Source of the DNA: Syntrophopropionicum propionicicum_A | GTDB lineage: Bacteria; Bacillota; Desulfotomaculia; Desulfotomaculales; Pelotomaculaceae | Assembly: GCF_048984525.1 (NCBI RefSeq) | Contig: NZ_JBMGJC010000003.1 | Span: 1 to 64,000 of the forward strand | DNA length: 64,000 nt | Direction: 5' to 3' | Part shown: positions 62,203 to 64,000 of the stretch, one piece after another | Layout: the number at the start of each line of letters is the position of its first letter | How positions within the stretch are numbered: the stretch's first letter is position 1 | Position numbers and translations under genes: made by a program | The notes under the pieces: generated by a model | What the model saw: the letters and a program-made list of their open reading frames with translations, nothing else | The model's database searches: none | Told to the model about the DNA's origin: nothing

Positions 62203-64000
62203 GTGAAGGTTTCTTATAAATGGCTGCAGGAGTTTGTTGATATAAACATATCACCCCGGGAACTGGCCGACCGGCTTACACTTGCCGGTATCACCGTGGA
62301 GGGAGTCACGGAGACAGGCGAAGGTGTGGAAAAAGTTATCACCGGCCGGATCGAGTCTATTGCCCGGCACCCCAACGCTGACAAGCTGGTGGTTACATCT
62401 GTAAATGTGGGGACGGAAAAGCTGCAGATCATTACCGCGGCTACCAATGTCAGTGAAGGAGACGTTATTCCGGTGGCCGTGGAGGGGGCGAAGCTGGCCA
62501 GTGGCCTGGTAATCAAGCGGGCCAAGCTCAGGGGAGTGGAATCACGCGGTATGATGTGTTCCGGCAAGGAGCTCGGGATCGACCCCAAAACCATGTCCCC
62601 GGAACAGGCGAACGGTATTATGATCCTCCCGCCCGGCACTCAGATCGGAAAAGACGCCAAAGAAATACTGGGGCTGGACGACTATATTTTAGAGCTTGAC
62701 CTCACCCCAAACCGGGGCGACTGCCTGTCTGTAATCGGCGTGGCGCGGGAGACAGCCGCCCTGCTGGGAAAACCGTTCCGGCCGCCGCAGCCGGCTGTAA
62801 AGGAGTTGGATGAAAAAATTGAGGGGCAGGTCGGGGTGGATATCCTGGACACGGACCTTTGCCGCCGCTTCGTGGGCAGGCTGATTAAGAACGTCAGGGT
62901 CGGCAGTTCACCTATGTGGATGCAGCAGCGGCTGCGGGCCGCGGGGATGAGGCCGGTCAACAATATCGTGGACGTGACAAACTACGTCATGCTGGAGCTG
63001 GGGCAGCCCATGCATGCATTTGACTATAACCTATTAAAAGACGGCCATATTATCGTGCGCAGGATCAGGGAAGGAGAAAAGATTATTACCCTGGACGGCG
63101 CGGAGCGCGCTCTGAACCCGGGCATGCTTGCCATCACCGATCCGTCAGGACCTGTGGCCGTAGCCGGCGTCATGGGCGGGCTGGCCACGGAAGTAACGGA
63201 AAATACAGTGTCTATCCTGCTTGAGTCGGCATTTTTCAACCCGGTCAGCATACGCCGGACATCGAAGGCACTGGGGCTGCGCTCGGAGGCTTCCCTGCGA
63301 TTTGAAAAGGGCATTGACATCGGGGGTTGCGCCAGGGCGGCTGACCGGGCGGCACAGCTGATAGCGGAGATGGGATGCGGTGATGCTGTAGCCGGGAGGA
63401 TTGACAGGCTGCCGGAATCTATAACCGACCGGGCGATCCGGTTCAGGCCATCCCGCGCCTCGTACGTGCTCGGGGTGGACATATCTACAGAAACGGCCCG
63501 CGATATACTAACCAGCCTTCAGTTCTCGGTCCAGGATGCTGACGGGGACCTGCTGGTAACCGTGCCTACCCACCGGGTTGACGTAAGCCTGGAGGTCGAC
63601 CTGATTGAGGAAGTCGCAAGGATGTATGGCTACAACAAGGCGCCGGACACGCTTCCTTTCGGCAAGTCAACCAGAGGGATAAAAACTAAAGAGCAGGCTG
63701 TAGCCGCCCGTGTCCGCAGGCTGATGGCCGGGGCCGGGCTGTACGAGGTGATGACATACAGTTTTGTCCACCCGAGGGTTTTCGATTTAATGAACCTGCC
63801 GGCTGACAGTCCTTTCAGAAACACGTTGAACATACAGAATCCCCTGAGCGAGGAACATTCGGTCATGCGGACAATGCTCCTTCCGTGCCTGATGGAGGTG
63901 CTGGTCAGGAACTACAACCGCCGGGTGCAAAACGGAGCCGTCTTCGAAATCGGCCGCGTATTTACGTCCAGGGGCCTGGACACCCAGCCCGAGGAGAGGA
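62203..64000 (+). CDS. pheT: Phenylalanyl-tRNA synthetase beta subunit (partial, continues past the window)
   Basis: GTG 62203 behind CGGGAGG; the frame is open to 64000 (599 codons seen of about 800). VSYKWLQEFVDINISPREL starts the B1 domain, then an EMAP-like tRNA-binding domain (ESIARHPNADKLVVTSV), B3/B4 domains with LELDLTPNRGDCLSVIGVAR and GLRSEASLRFEKGI, and the start of the B5 DNA-binding-fold and catalytic-like domains (SYVLGVDIS, EVARMYGYNKAP). Truncated only by the window. Confidence 0.97.
   Translation, partial: MKVSYKWLQEFVDINISPRELADRLTLAGITVEGVTETGEGVEKVITGRIESIARHPNADKLVVTSVNVGTEKLQIITAATNVSEGDVIPVAVEGAKLASGLVIKRAKLRGVESRGMMCSGKELGIDPKTMSPEQANGIMILPPGTQIGKDAKEILGLDDYILELDLTPNRGDCLSVIGVARETAALLGKPFRPPQPAVKELDEKIEGQVGVDILDTDLCRRFVGRLIKNVRVGSSPMWMQQRLRAAGMRPVNNIVDVTNYVMLELGQPMHAFDYNLLKDGHIIVRRIREGEKIITLDGAERALNPGMLAITDPSGPVAVAGVMGGLATEVTENTVSILLESAFFNPVSIRRTSKALGLRSEASLRFEKGIDIGGCARAADRAAQLIAEMGCGDAVAGRIDRLPESITDRAIRFRPSRASYVLGVDISTETARDILTSLQFSVQDADGDLLVTVPTHRVDVSLEVDLIEEVARMYGYNKAPDTLPFGKSTRGIKTKEQAVAARVRRLMAGAGLYEVMTYSFVHPRVFDLMNLPADSPFRNTLNIQNPLSEEHSVMRTMLLPCLMEVLVRNYNRRVQNGAVFEIGRVFTSRGLDTQPEER

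Noticed and set aside
1..64000. CRISPR array, prophage or integrase
   Set aside because: No regularly spaced direct repeats, and no integrase, terminase or capsid genes were seen.

Overview
The window reads as a chromosome segment from a spore-forming, Gram-positive anaerobe of the Peptococcaceae type (Desulfotomaculum/Pelotomaculum-like). This is inferred from sporulation genes (CotF-like coat proteins, YhcN/YlaJ lipoprotein, YtaF, YtxC, a SleB-type hydrolase), two T-box leaders, the infC-rpmI-rplT and pheST order, a polA-mutM-ytaF-coaE-SLT block, a siroheme sulfite reductase and a B12-dependent MetH with a separate activation protein. Many genes start with TTG or GTG.

Region 1 (1-10.3 kb): the end of an IS3-type element that cuts off a small membrane-protein gene; a 58-codon gene; metH plus its activation protein; a phenylacetate-CoA-ligase-like gene with a small partner; a small sulfite reductase; and a MoxR ATPase / VWA-metallopeptidase operon.

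Region 2 (10.4-25.2 kb) is the most unusual part. Two divergent gene sets share a roughly 300 bp spacer. Leftward: LuxE-like acyl-protein synthetase, a LuxC acyl-CoA reductase fused to an adenylating-enzyme domain, a GNAT, a protein joining an RsbW-like ATPase fold to a GNAT, and another adenylating enzyme. Rightward: a second RsbW-like/GNAT protein, a HisC-like aminotransferase, another GNAT-like protein, a LytS-type membrane sensor fused to a SpoIIE phosphatase and an RsbW-like kinase domain, a STAS protein, and a nucleobase-type permease with an RsbW-like tail. No luxAB is present. My inference is that fatty or aryl acyl groups are activated, reduced and perhaps aminated and N-acylated under a partner-switching (kinase/phosphatase/STAS) circuit. 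This is unproven.

Region 3 (25.2-34.6 kb): a TetR gene with a palindromic operator, an M23 peptidase, a GNAT, two coat-type proteins, a probable unidentified structured RNA (about 28811-29125), a CBO0543-like membrane protein, a 1343-codon protein ending in an OmpA-like domain, and tRNA-Leu(GAG).

Region 4 (34.8-52 kb): largely housekeeping: phosphatidylserine synthesis and decarboxylation, radical SAM, cell-wall hydrolases, coaE, ytaF, mutM, polA, a CtpA-type protease, a SEC-C protein, DedA, a spore lipoprotein, a DD-carboxypeptidase, tRNA-Val(GAC) and two tandem small paralogues.

Region 5 (52-64 kb): an orphan response regulator behind a probable c-di-GMP-I riboswitch and terminator, a flavoprotein, ytxC, T-box-thrS, infC (AUU start)-rpmI-rplT, an RNA methyltransferase, a 30-residue YqzL-like gene, T-box-pheS and a pheT that runs off the window end.
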